Assembly (NCBI GenBank): GCA_947478655.1
Contig: CANJWU010000077.1
Coordinates: forward strand, 1 to 5,801
DNA length: 5,801 nt
Direction: 5' to 3'
From: Sphingobacteriales bacterium
Lineage (GTDB): Bacteria; Bacteroidota; Bacteroidia; Sphingobacteriales; Sphingobacteriaceae
Shown: positions 4,689 through 5,801 of the stretch, piece after piece
Layout of the letters: each line of letters opens with the position of its first letter
Numbering within the stretch: position 1 is the stretch's first letter
Made by a program: the position numbers and the translations under genes
Notes under the pieces: model-generated
Databases searched by the model: none
Seen by the model: the letters and a program-made list of their open reading frames with translations, nothing else
Told to the model about the DNA's origin: nothing

Positions 4689-5801
4689 TTACATTCTTTC
4701 AGGAACAGCAATGCCTAAAATGGCAAAAGATTTACGAATTACCTTAGCGGTATTGACACATAGCATTAATCGAAAATCTTGCAATTCGGTATCGGCTAAT
4801 TGACTAATTGGGTCATCATGATAAAATTTATTGAAAGCCTTCGCTAATTCATAAACATAATTTGCAATGATAGCAGGGCTATAGCTTTCAGCAGCCACCG
4901 CAATTTGTTCTTCGAATTTATTCAATTCTAAAATGAGGGCTAATTCATTTTTATTAATGCTACTTACTTTAACTTTTTCGGGGATGCTCCTATTTACTTT
5001 TCTTAAAATAGATTGAATTCTAGCATAAGAATATTGAATAAAAGGCCCGGTGTTGCCTTGTAAATCAATAGATTCGGATGGGTCAAACAATAAGCGTTTT
5101 TTAGGATCTACTTTTAATAAGAAATATTTTAAGGCACCTAAACCAATTGTTTCGTATAACTGCGTTTTTTCTGCTGCTGGAAAATCATTTATTTTTCCGA
5201 GTGCTTCGGTTTGTGCTTGCGCAGATTGAATCATTTCTGCAATTAAATCATCCGCATCTACTACGGTTCCTTCTCTTGATTTCATTTTACCACTTGGTAA
5301 ATCAACCATACCATAAGATAAATGATAAAGTCCTTTAGCCCAATCGAAGCCTAACTTTTGTAAAATCAACAATAAGACCTTGAAATGATAATCTTGTTCG
5401 TTTCCTACTACATAGATAGAACGTTTCATGCCAAAATCGGCATGTTTTAAGGCCGCAGTGCCCAAGTCTTGCGTAATATATACAGAAGTGCCATCGCCCC
5501 TTAAAACCAGTTTATGATCGAGCCCTTCGGCTGTTAAATCAATCCATACAGAATGATCCGCTTTTTGGTAAAATACACCTTTAGCTAAACCCTGTTCAAT
5601 AATATCTTTTCCTAATAAATAGGTATTGGATTCGTAATAATATTTATCAAAATTAACGCCCATAGATTGATAGGTTTTTTCAAACCCGGCGTAAACCCAT
5701 GCATTCATTTTTTCCCATAGCGCAATGGTTGCTGGGTCTTTTTCTTCCCATTTAAGCAACATAGCTTGCGCAGCTAAAATTAATGGCGCTTGTTTTTTGG
5801 C
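4689..5801 (-). CDS. argS: Arginyl-tRNA synthetase, C-terminal 370 residues
   Basis: The gene is cut by the right edge of the window: the frame is open through base 5801, and the ATG at 5762 is an internal methionine, since the preceding codons (AKKQAPLILAAQA) continue the protein. ArgS is a class Ia synthetase that charges tRNA-Arg with arginine in the cytoplasm, and is essential. Seen here: LLKWEEKDPATIALWEKMN followed by WVYAGF (catalytic-domain insert region); KMKSREG (5268-5288), the ArgS variant of the KMSKS loop that binds ATP; the GNTGPFIQYSYARI block that opens the anticodon-binding DALR domain; and a C-terminus ending in VPERM, as is standard for bacterial ArgS. Full-length enzymes have about 550-600 residues, so roughly 200 including the HIGH motif are missing to the right. 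Convergent with hbd, 34 bases between stops. Nothing looks broken. Confidence 0.96.
   Translation of the reverse strand, partial: AKKQAPLILAAQAMLLKWEEKDPATIALWEKMNAWVYAGFEKTYQSMGVNFDKYYYESNTYLLGKDIIEQGLAKGVFYQKADHSVWIDLTAEGLDHKLVLRGDGTSVYITQDLGTAALKHADFGMKRSIYVVGNEQDYHFKVLLLILQKLGFDWAKGLYHLSYGMVDLPSGKMKSREGTVVDADDLIAEMIQSAQAQTEALGKINDFPAAEKTQLYETIGLGALKYFLLKVDPKKRLLFDPSESIDLQGNTGPFIQYSYARIQSILRKVNRSIPEKVKVSSINKNELALILELNKFEEQIAVAAESYSPAIIANYVYELAKAFNKFYHDDPISQLADTELQDFRLMLCVNTAKVIRKSFAILGIAVPERM

Noticed and set aside
5147..5338. 63-codon plus-strand frame inside argS, hydrophobic
   Set aside because: It is antisense to the argS KMKSREG region; hydrophobicity comes from the complement of Lys/Glu codons.
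1..5801. Defence, phage, mobile or CRISPR system
   Set aside because: All six genes are housekeeping, metabolic or envelope genes; no transposase, integrase, repeat array, tRNA or atypical cassette is visible on either strand.

Overview
The window is AT-rich DNA that looks like an ordinary chromosomal stretch of a Bacteroidota bacterium, perhaps of the Chitinophagales/Sphingobacteriales type. The evidence is a secreted DUF6588-type protein (a family I know essentially from this phylum), the style of the RluD, ArgS and lysine aminotransferase sequences, gene starts without Shine-Dalgarno sequences, and two matches to the Bacteroidota -7 promoter element TAnnTTTG placed just upstream of starts. 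The order assignment is inference only.

Layout. At the left edge (1-134, minus) is the first 44 codons of an RluA/RluD-family pseudouridine synthase. A 129-base gap without a gene separates it from a divergent plus-strand pair. The first is a 369-residue exported, probably outer-membrane beta-barrel protein of unknown function (264-1373). The second, 16 bases later, is a PLP enzyme of the D-cysteine desulfhydrase/ACC deaminase family (1390-2265). A perfect 11-bp hairpin covers the stop of the first and ends 7 bases before the start of the second. After a gap holding an interrupted dyad (2273-2337) and a candidate promoter comes a second plus-strand pair: L-lysine 6-transaminase (lat, best start 2414, not the longer 2375 reading) and, 18 bases on, 3-hydroxybutyryl-CoA dehydrogenase (hbd). 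Convergent to hbd and running off the right edge on the minus strand is the C-terminal 370 residues of arginyl-tRNA synthetase (argS).

How the genes work together. rluD and argS are translation housekeeping genes and only flank the rest. lat and hbd are plausibly co-transcribed and could act at the two ends of lysine degradation: Lat starts the aminoadipate route, and Hbd oxidises 3-hydroxybutyryl-CoA formed after glutaryl-CoA and crotonyl-CoA. The intermediate enzymes are not in this window, so this link is an inference. The DUF6588 protein and the PLP enzyme may share a transcript, but no functional link is visible.

I found no mobile element, CRISPR array, tRNA, rRNA, phage gene or defence-like cassette, and no new biological system. 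The points of interest are small: hairpins between genes, a possible leaderless start for rluD, a 13-codon upstream ORF overlapping the DUF6588 start, and the lat-hbd pairing.
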